The notes: generated by a model not told the origin, from the sequence alone. DNA of 64,000 nucleotides from Euphorbia lathyris (GCF_963576675.1 NC_088913.1:17311001-17375000), one strand, 5' to 3'; positions 19,462 to 31,634 are shown, numbered from the stretch's first letter. Translations and numbers: made by a program.

Positions 19462-22400
19462 ATGGGTGTTTCATCAATTTTTGATGCTCCAGATCTCAGG
19501 CGAGAGTTTGAGGAAGCAGGCATAAGTCTTCACTTCATTCCCTTAATTTGGAAGTATGATTCATCCCCTTTCTTTGCTTTCTTTATGGAGAACGAAATTT
19601 GGCATTCCTTTTTTTTTATCTAATTTTGGAGGGGATTTTTATTTCAATGTTGAAGGTATGTGTTGAAGAATCCTCATTGTAAATTGGATGATATAGCTAG
19701 TCTACCATCAGCTGCATATCCGGTCTTAAATTCTAAGTTCACAACTTTCACTTCCTCTGTTCACTCTGTAATTGAATCAAACGATGGAGTCACTATCAAA
19801 CTTCTTATTAAGCTTAAGGTATCCTCTTAGCTTTCGTATCTTCTGCCTATCTTTGCTTTGTAGGTTTAAGTGAAGAACACAATGCTTTGAAGATTAACGA
19901 ATTTTAAAATATTTGTTGATTTTCTTAATTTTGGTATTGAACGGAAAACCTAGGAGAGTAATTAACTTCTTATGTGTATCAATGGCCTAATTGTAGCTCT
20001 GAATAGTTATGCATATCAATCTCTAAAATGATCTTAGATATTGCTTGCTTTTATGCTAGCTTGGCCAGTTTGTGGATTGTTATTACTTTCAAGTTTCATA
20101 AGAACATTTTATTGCTAATTTACTGGAGAATTTTAACCTTCTTCACATGAGAATATTATTTATGGAAGCGCATGTCACTCTAAGTACTCCGTAGTAAGAG
20201 TAAGTGGAGATTTGGGCAAGTGAAGCGCATATCACTTTAAGCAAGTTCAAGGGGCAATGTGTCACTTTAAGTAAGTTCAGGGGTCAATAGGTCGCTTTAA
20301 GCAAGTTCGGGAGACAATAGGTCGCTTTAAACAAGTTAAGAGGTCAGTAGGTCATTTTAAGCAAGTTCGGGAGGCCAATAGATCATTATTTGGCCAAATA
20401 CATCGAGCCCTGATGTATTATGCCTTTCTTTCTCTCCATGTGAAGCATTATTATTTTCTAATTTATTCATTAGGCATTTTTCCAGTGAATACTAATAAAC
20501 ATGGCATCAGCATTTTAAACTAATTGCTTCAATTTTTGTTTATTGATCACTGTTAATTTATGGCTTGTTTTGCTAATATGATTAGAATGGAGCTTTTGTG
20601 GAGACTGTTATTATGAAGTATGACTCTCGTTTGGGAAAATATGGTGGCAAACCCCGTCCTGGTGGTCCAAGATCAACTTTATGCATATCATCTCAGGTGC
20701 AATTATTGCTTCAAAATCATTAAGAAGTATGCTATGGAAGGCAAAAGCTTCATTTATCATGTAATTTATGAATTTTAACTTATGATTGTTTGTACTAATA
20801 TTAGATGTAGGAAATTTATCGAGCAACCTTTGTCTCTTTGCCTTGTTCAAATGGGCAATGGTGTTCTGTTTCTGTTTTTCTTTTTCATGAAATTTATATC
20901 TACTTGCTATTGCATCCTTTTGATAGATACTGATTTCAACACTCTTTATGTTATAGGTAGGTTGTAAAATGGGTTGCACGTTCTGTGCAACTGGAAGCAT
21001 GGGCTTCAAAAACAATCTATCATCTGGAGAAATTGTTGAACAATTAGTCCACGCCTCTCATTTGACCCAAATTCGGAATGTAGTCTTTATGGTAAATGCT
21101 TTTTATTTTTCCCATCATCATTTTATTGCCTAGGTGATATCAGGATTAATTTTGAATCATAATTATTAGAGGTGCAAGGCGCACTAAGGCACCAGGGGTC
21201 CTAGAGCCTAGGCGCAAGGCACATGTGCTTGCCTGAGCGACACAAGGCGCACTAAAGAGAAATAATATATAAAAATAAAATCATAAATAACATCAATTAA
21301 CATTTCTAAAAATGCAACAAATAGTCAAAATACTAAATCATATCCAATTATCTGTAATCTTAATCATAAATTCCAACATGAAAATAAACTCCAAATTAAC
21401 TATTAACTCTTCTATAATCATAATTCATAATATTAGATTCTGAATCCAAAGACTAGAGTTCAACCAAATCTTAAGTTAATTAACTAATGCTAGAGTCTCC
21501 ATAGTCTATATTCATCACTAATCAAAATCATCACCACCACTATCATCATCTTCAACATCAAATTCATCTTCCAGGTTCTCAATTTCATCCTCTTCATCTT
21601 CAAGGTACTGATCTGCAAAGCCAGATTCGTCTTCCTCCTTATCTCTAAGAATTGTAGGAGTTCTTTCTTGAACATTAGAAGATGGTGCTTAAGTCTTCTC
21701 CTTTGGCCTAGGCCTAGCAGTTGAAGTAGAGGTATTCATGGTATTTTTATGTACTCTAGTATGATAAGCACCTTCTTCAATGGTAGATGATATAGATAGG
21801 GAAGGATTGAGATTGAAACAGTCACTTTTAACTTTGAACTCTAAACAAAATTGTCTGGCTAATAAAATTGCATCTAGGCGCCTCTCCAGCAAGGCGTGCT
21901 TAGGTGCGTGCCTTTTGAACAGAGCCCGCCTTTTGGCTTCTCAGGCAACATGCCTGGAGCCTAGCAGTTTTTGAGCATGAGCCGCGCCTTTGATAACTAT
22001 GCTTTGAATTAAGAAATTATTGATTCTCACCCTAAGCAAGAGGGCTAATTCTTGATCTGTCGCTGCTGGTCCTATCCTATCAAGATGGTTTATAAAAGGA
22101 ATATTGGCAAGCTGAAACGAATTTTTGTATACATAACTATATATATGCTGCCTTTGTTGGTTCAAGTTCTGGTGAAATTTATCCTATGCCTTGATTTCGT
22201 GGTCAGGGAATGGGAGAGCCATTAAATAACTATACTGCCTTGGTGGAAGCAATTCGTGTTATGCTGGGAGCTCCATTTCAGCTGTCACCAAAGAAAATTA
22301 CTGTATCAACAGTACGTTTATTTGAATTATGCACGTAATTTTCGTCATTTCTTATTTTTCCTCTATCATCTAATTACTTTTATAGGTCTTCTCACACTTT

Positions 22401-23857
22401 TAACTGTTGAATTTTCTTACTGAAATCACTGAGTTTGATATTTATGGCCTTCAATGTGTTGGTTTTTCTTTCAAATTTAGTTCTAGCAGCATTTGGAATA
22501 AAGACTTCTTAATGCCTTTTCTGAGTAATTCTGAACTTATAGAAAGGGTTAAAGTGCAATATTGTGAAAAAGTTGTATACCTTCACCAGAATATCTTATA
22601 AGTTATTTAGTGGCTGTTTTTAATTTTGATATGGTAAATCCAATATTTCTCCCATATTGTTGTAGATGTATTATAGTCAAGATCATTTGATCTGTAATTT
22701 GATTCTCCATGACGAGCATTTGAAGATTATTGGGTTAGCTTTATAGTTGTTTGTTTCTCTATTTTCAATGCGGGACCTTCTCTGTCGTTTTATATCTTTT
22801 GTCTCCTCACTTTTCTTCAAGATATTTGGCATGCTTGTCGCTTCACCATTTTATTTCATCAACTGTTCTGCCTAGGAAATATATAATGAGATTGATAATA
22901 TAAAGAAGCGGTAAAACGTTGTTGCCGTGTGACCAGAGGTCACGGGTTTGAGTCTTAGGAGCGGCCTCTTGCCAATTAAATTGGCAAGGGAAGGCTTGCC
23001 CCCAATACACCCTTGTGGTGGGACCCCTCCCCGGACCCTCGCTCAGCGGGGACGCGTAATGCGACCGGGCCGCCCTTTTTTTTTTTTTATTGATAATATA
23101 AAGAAACGGTTGCTGAAAACACGAAATACTTGACTTATTAGTATATCTGTTGAATATAAAATTCGTTAGGTTGGTGTCATTCATGCTATTAACAAGCTTC
23201 ACAAAGATCTTCCTGGTTTAAATTTGGCCGTATCATTGCACGCACCAGTTCAAGATATCCGCTGCCATATAATGCCTGCAGCTCGGGCTTTTCCTTTACA
23301 GAAACTCATGGATGCTCTACAATTGTATCAGAAAAATAGGTAAAAAAGGTTTGCTATTCTCTGTTTCTGCAAATAACTATCTGAACGTACAAATCCTTGC
23401 AACTCAGCTCTCATACTTCGCTTCGTTTTTAGTCAGCAGAAAATTTTTATCGAGTACATAATGCTCAATGGAATAAACGATGAAGAACAACACGCACACC
23501 AGCTCAGCAAATTGTTAGAAACATTTGATGTGGTGAGCTATCTACCTATAAACTAGTTCACTTCATAGTGACTATAGGCTACTTGATTTCACAACTTATT
23601 TTATTTCTCAGGTTGTCAATTTGATACCTTTCAATCCGATCGGTAGTTCGAGTCCATTCAAGACCAGTAGCGAGGAGAAAGTATCGAGATTTCAGAACAT
23701 ACTCAGAGGTGTCTACGGTATTCGCACGACGGTTCGCAAGCAAATGGGTCAGGACATAAGTGGTGCCTGTGGTCAGCTAGTTGTCAACTTACCGGAAAAG
23801 AGATCTACTGAAGCTACCAGTGTATTAACTGACATTGAAGATCTTCATCTGCGATGA
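19462..23857 (+). CDS. RlmN/Cfr-family radical SAM RNA methyltransferase-like protein (8 exons)
   Basis: Exons: 19462-19553, 19656-19818, 20586-20696, 20957-21091, 22207-22311, 23170-23339, 23433-23532, 23612-23857, all GT-AG and in phase, giving 373 residues. Bacterial RlmN methylates C2 of adenine in rRNA and tRNA. Residues 123-132 read VGCKMGCTFC, the CxxxCxxC that binds the 4Fe-4S cluster; Cys118 (LCISSQ) precedes it, GMGEP is at 168-172, and the second catalytic-type Cys345 sits in DISGACGQL near the C terminus. All key residues are therefore present, and the length is normal for the family. No plastid transit peptide is obvious, and the start is the first ATG after an in-frame stop. Intron 2 has a minisatellite, intron 4 a hAT derivative, intron 5 a SINE. 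Confidence 0.93.
20229..20392. repeat. 30-bp minisatellite in RlmN-like intron 2
   Basis: About five head-to-tail copies of a 30-base unit of the form GTCGCTTTAAGCAAGTTCGGGAG..CAATAG, each differing by a few substitutions. It lies fully inside the intron 19819-20585 and does not touch splice sites. Confidence 0.85.
21158..22001 (-). mobile_element. hAT deletion derivative in RlmN-like intron 4
   Basis: Imperfect terminal inverted repeats (CATAATTATTAGAGG at left; the right end is the inverse of CATAGTTATCAAAGGCGC) with 8-bp flanks TTTTGAAT (21150-21157) and CTTTGAAT (22002-22009), 7 of 8 matching, as expected for hAT. On the minus strand it keeps a short N-terminal reading frame (MNTSTSTARPRPKEKT, stop) closely followed by an acidic C-terminal tail (YLEDEEDEIENLEDEFDVED, stop), with no transposase core between them. 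That fits an internal deletion of an autonomous copy. It lies in an intron and probably does not affect the host protein. Confidence 0.78.
22908..23088 (+). mobile_element. SINE in RlmN-like intron 5
   Basis: A 181-base insertion flanked by an exact 17-base target duplication ATTGATAATATAAAGAA (22891-22907 and 23089-23105). It starts with a tRNA-like head (box B as GGGTTTGAGTC near 22947; a weaker box A near its start), continues with a GC-rich body containing CCGGACCCTCGCTC and GCGACCGGGCCGCCC, and ends in a T run of about 13. It is non-coding; movement would depend on LINE enzymes. Confidence 0.88.
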
Positions 23858-24259
23858 ATGAACTTGTTCAATGAGAATTTGTGTTTGTTTAACATTCTTT
23901 ATCAGCTTTCTAAGAACCTTCTTTCACACTTCCTTTTGAAGTGATATGGCTGTAAATTTTTGTTTTGGAATGTAAAATTTCTGTACTTAAATGATAATGC
24001 TTCACAAGTTTTTTTTTTTGGTTACTAGATAATGCTTCACAAGTTTCTTGGCATTAATTGCGATATAAATATCAAAAATCAAAATTGATAGTCTGAGTTA
24101 TAATTGTGTAAAGGTGCATGTGATCAAGACTTATATGCAAATGCAACAAAACTAATAATAGTTTATTAAACAGGTCGTGTTAGGTTATCTCATGTCCAAA
24201 ATTGATAGGCTAGTTTGAGACAATTAAATGTCATTTATCAAACTAAATATTATTTATCT
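23858..24259. other. 3' flank of the RlmN-like gene
   Basis: Contains the probable 3' UTR (the first 150-180 bases, up to about GTACTTAAATGATAATGC) and a short duplication of GATAATGCTTCACAAGTTT around 23991-24045 separated by a T run. No coding frame was found. It ends at the target duplication of the next element. Confidence 0.5.
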
Positions 24260-24268
24260 TTTAATTTA

Positions 24269-25340
24269 GGGTTAATACACATATTTGCCCTTATGTTTTT
24301 TTGGAAAAACAAATATGTCCTTATATCAAATAAACCCACTACTATCTCCCTATGCTTTTCACAAACCTACAGATATATCCTAAACTAACAGAAATGTGAT
24401 TTGACACAAACGGTATGCCACGTGTGACGCCACATCCCTCCACGTCAGTTGCCAACACATTAAAAAAATCCTACATGACAACTCAACCCTATAAAATAGA
24501 ATATTTTTTCTCCTTTTGCTGTATTTTGCCAACCCATCTCCATTTTCTGGTGTCATCCAAAACGACAAGTAAGTTGAAAAGGAAAGCCAAATTCACAGGG
24601 TCTCATTATTACCTCGAGCGAGTTTGATTGGGTTCTTGTACATGACTCGCCCAGAACTAGAATTCACCGAGTTAGTGAGTTGAAGCGCAGAACCATTAGA
24701 AACCGCACTGGCATCACCGTATGAGCAAAGTTGGAAACTTTATCAAACCTTTGGAAAGAAAAAGAGGAAATTGGGTCTGAAAGCAGCAATTGTGGGTAAG
24801 AATGATGAAACAGAGCAAAAAGTGAAGTGGAAATGAAGAACGCGGCCATGGGCGAAATGAGGTAGAATGGATTTTGTTGGTGTTGGAAGTGGGATTTTAG
24901 GGTTTCCGAGATGAACCCATTTACATATTGGAGATTTTTAATTTAATTTTAATATGAAGAAAGCATAGCAAGAAAGTAAACAATAAGAAGGCGAAGAATA
25001 TGCCCTGACCCTTTCTCTTTCAAGAACGCGATCCAGTATGCTCTAACCCTTTCTCTTTCAGATCGACAAGGAAGAAGATGTTCTAACCCAAAATCGCTAA
25101 ATTGTACCGTAAAATGAGAAAAAAATTTATCTTTTACAAGGTTGAGTTGCCACGTAGGATTTTTTTAATGTGTTGGCAACTGACATGGAGGGTTGTGGCA
25201 TCACACATGGCACACCGTCTGTGCCAAATCACATTTCTGTAGGTTTGTGGAAAGTAGAAGGAGATTTTAGTGGGTTTATTTGATATAAGGACATATTTGT
25301 TTTTCCGGAAAAACATAAGGACAAATATGTATATTAACCC
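24269..25340. mobile_element. Mutator-like element with long inverted repeats, 1072 bp
   Basis: Inverted repeats of about 210-220 bases (left from GGGTTAATACACATATTTG, right ending AACCC) and an exact 9-bp target duplication TTTAATTTA (24260-24268, 25341-25349). The interior has only short frames. It separates the convergent RlmN-like gene and the minus-strand gene ending at 25651. Confidence 0.92.
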
Positions 25341-25650
25341 TTTAATTTAATAAGATAAAGTTTAAATTTAAACATATAGTCTTTTTCTTTGTTAAGCTCT
25401 AAAGTGTAAAATGGTATAATTTTATCCCTACCATCTCTAAAAAGACCAAATTTCATGTTGCTAAACAAGGAAAATGCAATTAGGTTTGTGTAAAGAAATC
25501 AAAGTCATACAAAAGTAAATCCAACTCCAACCCTATCCGGATCCGGCTGTGTTGAGGTCTTAAAAATAGCAAAATTTCAATTATAAACTGAATCCTTTCA
25601 CTCAATCATCCTAAATGAACTATGTCAGATGAAGAGATCCATCACCATTG

Positions 25651-28600
25651 CTATGAAGACAAGAGTTCTTCGACTTTCGCTATCTGATCCTCTTCGTTCT
25701 TTGGTGTCGGACTCTTATTAGCCTCATCAAATAAATCATGCTTCCATTTTTCAGCTCGGTTACCACCTGGTCGATATCCTTGATTACTGCCACTCAATCT
25801 CTCCCTCCCCCACTGCTTGCCTCCGCCTCCACCTCCGCCACTACCATATCTTTCCCCGCCGCTACCATATCTTTCCCTAGACAAAAAGCCGCCTCTCTGT
25901 GCTTCTTTCCTGTCACCGGTAAATGGCCTTTCATGTCTGTCAGAATAGTGGGGGTTATGATCTCTTTCCCCCCTTCTCTCAGTTAATGACATAGGGCGAG
26001 CGGAATGGCTCGGTTTTACAGGCTGAGGAGCTTCTTTTTCAGCATTTTCGGAGTCCACGGGCATTTTCTTCTCCCTAAAAGCAGGTCTTTTCCTCACAGG
26101 CGGTGCTGCTTCAGCCTCCATCTTGATGAAACCGTCATGATGCCAAACATCACTGTTATCCCTCTTAACAAGAATTTTTTTTGATTCATCCTTTGAATCC
26201 CTCCGCCGTCGATCTAAAACAACGAAAGGAATATTAAGCAATCATGTTCGATATAGAATAAGATATAGCTTCAGCAGAAAATTAAATTTAGAACAATATC
26301 AATAATGTAGTTCAGTAAAAATATTCTGGAAAAGCAAATGAGAAAGCTCATGTTAGTGTTTGTTAGAGTGGATAAAGACACCGGGATAGGGATAAAAAAG
26401 CTGAGATGAGTTATTCCATGTTTATTTTAGAGATAGGTTAGGGAGATAAGAGAAGGATATGAGACATATCTCTCAAATCCTATACCCAAGAGCGGGATGG
26501 TATAAGAAGGTGGGATAAACTCCTGATGGAAAAGTCCATCTTATCCCTCAAATTAATGTTATGTAGTTTAAATAAGGTTAAAATAGTAAAATGTATTATT
26601 TTATCAATATCCCTATCCCATCCACATAGCAAACATGAATAATAATTCTCGACTATCATATTTTTATCATTATTCCAACCATTTATCCTTATCCTTATCC
26701 CTATCTCAACCTTTGTTCTTATCTCTATCTCAATAGAATACCAAATGCCCCTACAAGACAAAAGGCGGAAATATTCATCTTATTACGAGGTGACTGGAAA
26801 AAAAATTACTATCCGCTTTTCCCTTAAAAAACAATTGAACCAAAAAATTAAACAAATTTATTATATTTACGCATTACTTGGTATTTGCATGGCAAAAATA
26901 GAAAACCGATATTGACTAACAAAAGGAGCAAGAAAATGAAACCAAAAAGAAATTACAACAGAATGGAACTCACCAGTAGTTGCTCTCCGATCAAAGCTTC
27001 GACCAACTTGCGCGGCATAACCACGCTCATCGTGCTGTAAGACAAGCACAGGCAAGCCTAAGATTGTTATATACATGGAGGCTTTTCAAAGGCATGGCCG
27101 GACAACAATCCCGCTACATCAGCCAGAAAAAAAGGTTTGCATACACTGAATGAAAACCAAGTAATTAAGATCTAGAGAAATATTTCTCGTTTGCAACTTG
27201 CAAGTGAAATTGGTCAATTTGGACTCAAGACAATTAACCCTAAACCCTAAACGTCCAACTTATTCTTGGTTCGACATGTAAACAACCTAGAGAGATTATT
27301 ACTGTATTGGATCCCAAGGTGCATATCGGCGCATAACTTAGATGCTTCAACTCAAAAACCGATTTTTGAGAAGCTGAAAATTGTTACATAATACATTCTT
27401 GTTAACTGTCAAAACAACATCAGATTCTTCTTACATGAAATGGAATTCATATATTACTAAGCTGCACCATTAACATGTTAGACATTAAGAGACACCCTAA
27501 ATAACTCAGACACGTAAGCATAACTTGTCACTTAAATTCAATTTGTCACAATAAAATCACTAACTTCGAGTTTTGTCATTAGGACACTCCGGCGATTTCA
27601 GTGGCTAAAAACATTGGAATGATGCCATAGCTGACACGTCAGCATGAGTCAACTCAGATTTCTAACCAAAACAACACGTGGCAGCCACGTGTCAGTTATT
27701 TTTATGAAAAAAAAAACTAACTTTTTTTTTTCCATAAAAATAACTGATATGTGGATGTCATGTGTCGTTTCGGTTAGAGATCTGAGTTGATGTGTCGGCC
27801 ATGATATCATTTTGATGCCTTTTAACAACTAAAATCGCCAAAGTGACCTAATTGAGACAAAAGTCAAAGTTGAGTGATTTTATTGAGACAAATTGAAATT
27901 GAGTGACCATTTTGAGACAAACATGTAAGTTCAGTGGCGAATGGTGCATTTAACCCATGGAAGAGTTAATAGATCTGATCACTTGTTATTTACATTTAGC
28001 AAAGATGATATCTTGTTCAGCTCATTCCCTCTGATCACTTTGCATTGAACATTAAATATTAACTCCCTCATAATTTAGGGTGGTATCATATATAATTATA
28101 TAGATAGCATAACACGATTTTCACACGAAAACCCGAAACTTTCACCCCTACCTCATATTAAGGATAACAAGATAATCAAAGGCAGTATTAGTTCATAAGA
28201 TTTTATATCCACAATTTGAACTGGAGTGGACTACGAGATTCGGAGAATATTTAAGGAATTATAAGAGATGAAACAAGCCAGCAAAAAGAGCATAAGGTAG
28301 CAATAAGATGATTTGTTATAAAAAAAAAAGGAAAAAAAAATATCAATAATTGAAAACATGTAAGCAAGGAAACACACCTGGAAGTATGATCGAGACCGAG
28401 GTATATCAGTTGGATCAGATACGCGCTTATTTCCATCATCAAGTCCATTCAGCTTCTTGTCAGAATCCTTGTTTACAATACCAGACTCGACCTTGGAATC
28501 AGTTACAGAAGGAACCTCAAGTGGTAATGCATCTTGCAGTCTGCGTTGATGCTTTTGATCCTGATCTTTACCATCTTCAACCTTCAAGTCAGTTGTGCTA

Positions 28601-31251
28601 GGAACTCTTTCCGTCTCTGGCTTTCCATCCCTCCTAGACCTTTGATGCTTTTGATCCCGGTCTCTGCGATCTTCAACATTCAAGTCAGTTGTGCTAGGAA
28701 CTCTTTCTGCATCTAGCTTCCCATCCCTCCTGGACCTTTGATGCATTTGATCCCGATCTCCACGATCTTTAACATTCAAGTCAGTTGTGCTAGGAACTCT
28801 TTCTGTATCTGGCTTCTCATCCCTCCTAGATCTTTGATGCTTTTGATCCCGATCTCTACGATCTTCAACATTCAAGTCAGTTGTGCTAGGAACTTTTTCT
28901 GTATCTAGCTTCTCATCCCTACCGGACCTTTGATGCTTTTGATCCCGATCGCTACGATCTTCAACATTCAAGTCAGTGGTGCTAGGAACTCTTTCCGTCT
29001 CTGGCTTTCCATCCCTCCTAGACCTCTTAGGACTAAAGCAAAATAGTACAAAACATAATTCACATTATTATACCCAAATTTCCAAATCGTAAAAGACATA
29101 ATTCATGGTAACAGAATGCAAACAATTCAAGACTACAAGAACCACCAACACAGGCTGAAAGACATAAATATCAGATACCAAAACTTAAACATTTTCTACA
29201 TGATACACTGAAATTTTATATCCACATTATGGAAACCAAAACTCTCCGAAACTTGTACGGAACGTTTCAGGTCATGTTTCTTAGAATTTGGAAACTCTAA
29301 TCCAAATGTAATGTGTTTTCAGAAGTAGAAGAATGTTAATCTATGTTGCATGGAAACGGAAACCGATACTGGGAAACATAATTTCTGAAAAACATAGGAA
29401 ACGGAAACGTGTAAATATTAAAAATATAGAGGCATATTTATAAATATTAAAAATATAATAATACATTAAATAAAAACAAGATTGAAGAACAAGATGAAGA
29501 GAGTCCAAGCTCAACCAAGGTTCAAGAGACAAGGATGATAGGAGAAAGAAATATGGATAAGTTCTTTAAATTGAAGGATACAAGGAAGTAATTATCTCTC
29601 AAATAGAAAGTTTCAATTTTCCTAATCTTAGATTGAACAGGAGCACGAAAATAGAAAGTTTGAATTTCTAGAATTTTAATCAAAATCGATAGGGAAAACA
29701 TTTAAAAACTGAGAGTAGCGTTTCATATTTTTGTTAATTATTTTGTTAATTACGGAAACATTTCGTATCAGCTTACCGAGAGCATAGTTTTAAAAGGCGA
29801 TCGCCTCAGGCGAGAGGCGATAGAGGTGATCACCTCATCGCCTTCCAGAATGGAAGGCGATTGACCTGCAAGAGGCGACCGCCTCACCCTCTCAGGCGAG
29901 AGGCGGTCGCCTCTTGCAGGTGAGGCGATAAGTCAGTATTTTTCTTAAAAAAAAAACCTAATTAATAGACTTTAAGACCAAATAGACAGAAGAAAAACAG
30001 CATACAATTAAAGAAACAGAACAGAAACGTTCTCTCTTCTCCAACGGCTCTCTCTTCACAACACCGCCGATTCTTCTCCTCTCCACCATCGATTCTTCTC
30101 CAACGGTTCTCTCGCCGGCAGCCGGTCATCAATCACCACCGGTATGTTTTTTCTTTCCTTTCCTCTTTATTTCATCTTTCTTTTTCTGTTTAGGGTTAGA
30201 GTTTCTGATTCTTCTTCACTCTTGATTTCTTATTATATTTTCTTTCTTTCCATGTAATTGTGCCCTTGTGCTGCCGAATTTTTGTGGGAATTTCTAGCTT
30301 TGAGATGTGATTTGAATTTATGCTTTGAATTGATTATATTTTTTCTGTTTTGTGGAATTTTATTGTAATAAATTACTTGTGTATCATTTTTGTTATTAAG
30401 ATGTTTTCAATCAATTGAATTTTGCAGGTGTTTGGAAATGAGTGGTAGTGCTAGTGCTACTGATTCTACTGCATCGAAATGAGGAGTTGGATTTGGGGGA
30501 TGAAGATGCTTGATATTATGCTATTTTGATTTAAGAATTAGCACTTTATTATTAGATTTTTAAGTTATTTTGGTTTACAAGTTTAGAAATTAAACTATCC
30601 TACTACTAGTTTTTATTGAGTTAATTTAATTTTATTTGATTTTCTAATTTTTTTGTCGCCTCACATGCGAGAGGCCATCGCGTCGCCTCAAGGCGATATT
30701 TTTCCCTTGTCGCCTTGACTCGCCTTTTAAAACTATGACAGAGAGTTTCATGTTAATCACATGTTCAAATGCTATGTATTTTCAGAAGTAGATGAATGTT
30801 GTAAATCCTAATATATTATAGATCATCTTCTACCATCTAGAACCTTTCAAAATGAAAAAATCTCCTTTTCCCTACAAAATTAAACATAAATTAATTTTTA
30901 AAATTTATAGAAATACCGTTTTCCGTATCCATTTCCATGTAACTAGCTCTGCAATAATATACAATGCCCTTTATGGCCTTGAAGGGCAAAAACCGAAAAA
31001 AGAAAGAAAGAGATAAAGCTATAGCTAATGCTTCGCAAAGCTCAATGTCAATGATTCAGACACAGGAAATGATCATAAATACCCTATCCACATAGAGATT
31101 TAATGAAAACCCTATCAAGAAAATTCGACTTTCAAACCCAAACATAATTTAAAGACAGAAAGCAGGGAGATTCACACCTGGGTTCTCTGTCGAAGCCAGA
31201 ACGGTAACGTCTAGAATCTGAATCGCGGCCAGATCGTTCTCGCCGGGACAT
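25651..31251 (-). CDS. Charged, repeat-containing, probably nuclear protein of unknown function (4 exons)
   Basis: Exons on the minus strand: 31251-31178, 29032-28378, 27034-26974, 26213-25651, GT-AG and phase-consistent, 450 residues. The protein starts MSRRERSGRDSDSRRYRSGF. Exon 2 holds about five 32-residue repeats (core VPSTTDLNVEDRRDRDQKHQ). Exon 4 has DVWHHDGF, PPVRKRPAFREKKMP, a Gly-rich patch (ERYGSGGGGGGG) and the end KNEEDQIAKVEELLSS. Arg/Asp/Ser-rich, Gly-rich and largely disordered composition suggests a nuclear RNA-associated protein; the WHHDGF and Glu-rich end recall plant spliceosome- or Btz-like proteins, but I cannot assign it. No enzyme motif is visible. Intron 1 contains a hAT derivative and intron 2 a foldback element. 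Confidence 0.82.
26340..26760. repeat. Possible foldback MITE in intron 3 of the minus-strand gene
   Basis: GGATAGGGATA-type words near 26380-26395 are mirrored by TATCCTTATCCTTATCCCTATC words near 26690-26720. Termini and a target duplication could not be fixed. It lies within the intron 26214-26973. Confidence 0.35.
27454..27956. mobile_element. Foldback element in intron 2 of the minus-strand gene
   Basis: The right end reads inward as GGGTTAAATGCACCATTCGC with further inverted similarity over about 240 bases (words such as TTTGTCTCAATAAAATCACT), meeting near the A/T runs at about 27705-27735. The left end is more decayed (GCACCATTAACATGTTAG). It resembles the Mutator-like MITEs in this window, but no target duplication could be recognised. 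Confidence 0.65.
28595..29010 (-). repeat. 96-bp coding tandem repeat in exon 2
   Basis: Starts of the unit word GTGCTAGGAAC (plus strand) fall at 28595, 28691, 28787, 28883 and 28979, exactly 96 bases apart. Each unit encodes 32 residues with the core VPSTTDL then DRxDRDQKHQRS. Units differ by a few substitutions and none breaks the frame. Confidence 0.93.
29783..30737 (+). mobile_element. hAT deletion derivative in intron 1 of the minus-strand gene
   Basis: Inverted ends CATAGTTTTAAAAGGCGA and TCGCCTTTTAAAACTATG, 8-bp flanks ACCGAGAG (29775-29782) and ACAGAGAG (30738-30745), 7 of 8 matching. Subterminal regions are dense in AGGCGA/TCGCCT words in both orientations. On the plus strand it keeps a CT-rich leader, a GGTATG donor near 30141 and a TTTTGCAG acceptor near 30428, then ATG at about 30438 for MSGSASATDSTASK and a stop; a short acidic frame (EELDLGDEDA) overlaps. 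The transposase core is missing. Confidence 0.85.
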
Positions 31252-31634
31252 GGCAAACGAGGGAAAGAGATTAATTTTCGCAAAGAACTAGGGTAAGAGA
31301 GAAGAGAGGAGGATATAGAGAAGCTGAGGCAGATACTGAAATTACTGTGGGTACATACTGAGTTAGCAGATAAAACTGCAGATTCACTTTTTACATTTAT
31401 TAATGTTTAAAATAATTTTTTCAATTATTATTGGATTTTTTTTTATGCATCTAAATAGATAGACAATCAGTTTATAAGTAAATTTTTGAATTTGTAAATA
31501 CATGTGTTTGCTCCCAAAAAAAAAATAAAGTTTTCCTAATGCATGGTATGGAAGAGAATTTCATTTTAGGAGGAAACTTTTCATTTTAGGAATTTTTTTA
31601 TATTTTGTTGATGCATAGTTCATGTATTTCGAGG
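31252..31634. other. 5' flank of the charged-protein gene
   Basis: Includes the probable 5' UTR on the minus strand (about 31252-31340, purine-rich on plus). AT-rich sequence follows. No other gene was seen. Confidence 0.45.

Noticed and set aside
20611..21015. A 134-codon minus-strand frame.
   Set aside because: It overlaps RlmN-like exons 3 and 4, including the Cys cluster, on the opposite strand.
22908..22960. A tRNA gene on the basis of a box B-like GGGTTTGAGTC.
   Set aside because: No cloverleaf could be formed, and a target duplication with a T tail shows it is the head of a SINE.
28231..28377. Extension of exon 2 of the charged-protein gene into a hydrophobic tail (VCFLAYMFSIIDIFF).
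   Set aside because: This is read-through of the GTGTGT intron start; the spliced model keeps phase into the next exon with matching composition.
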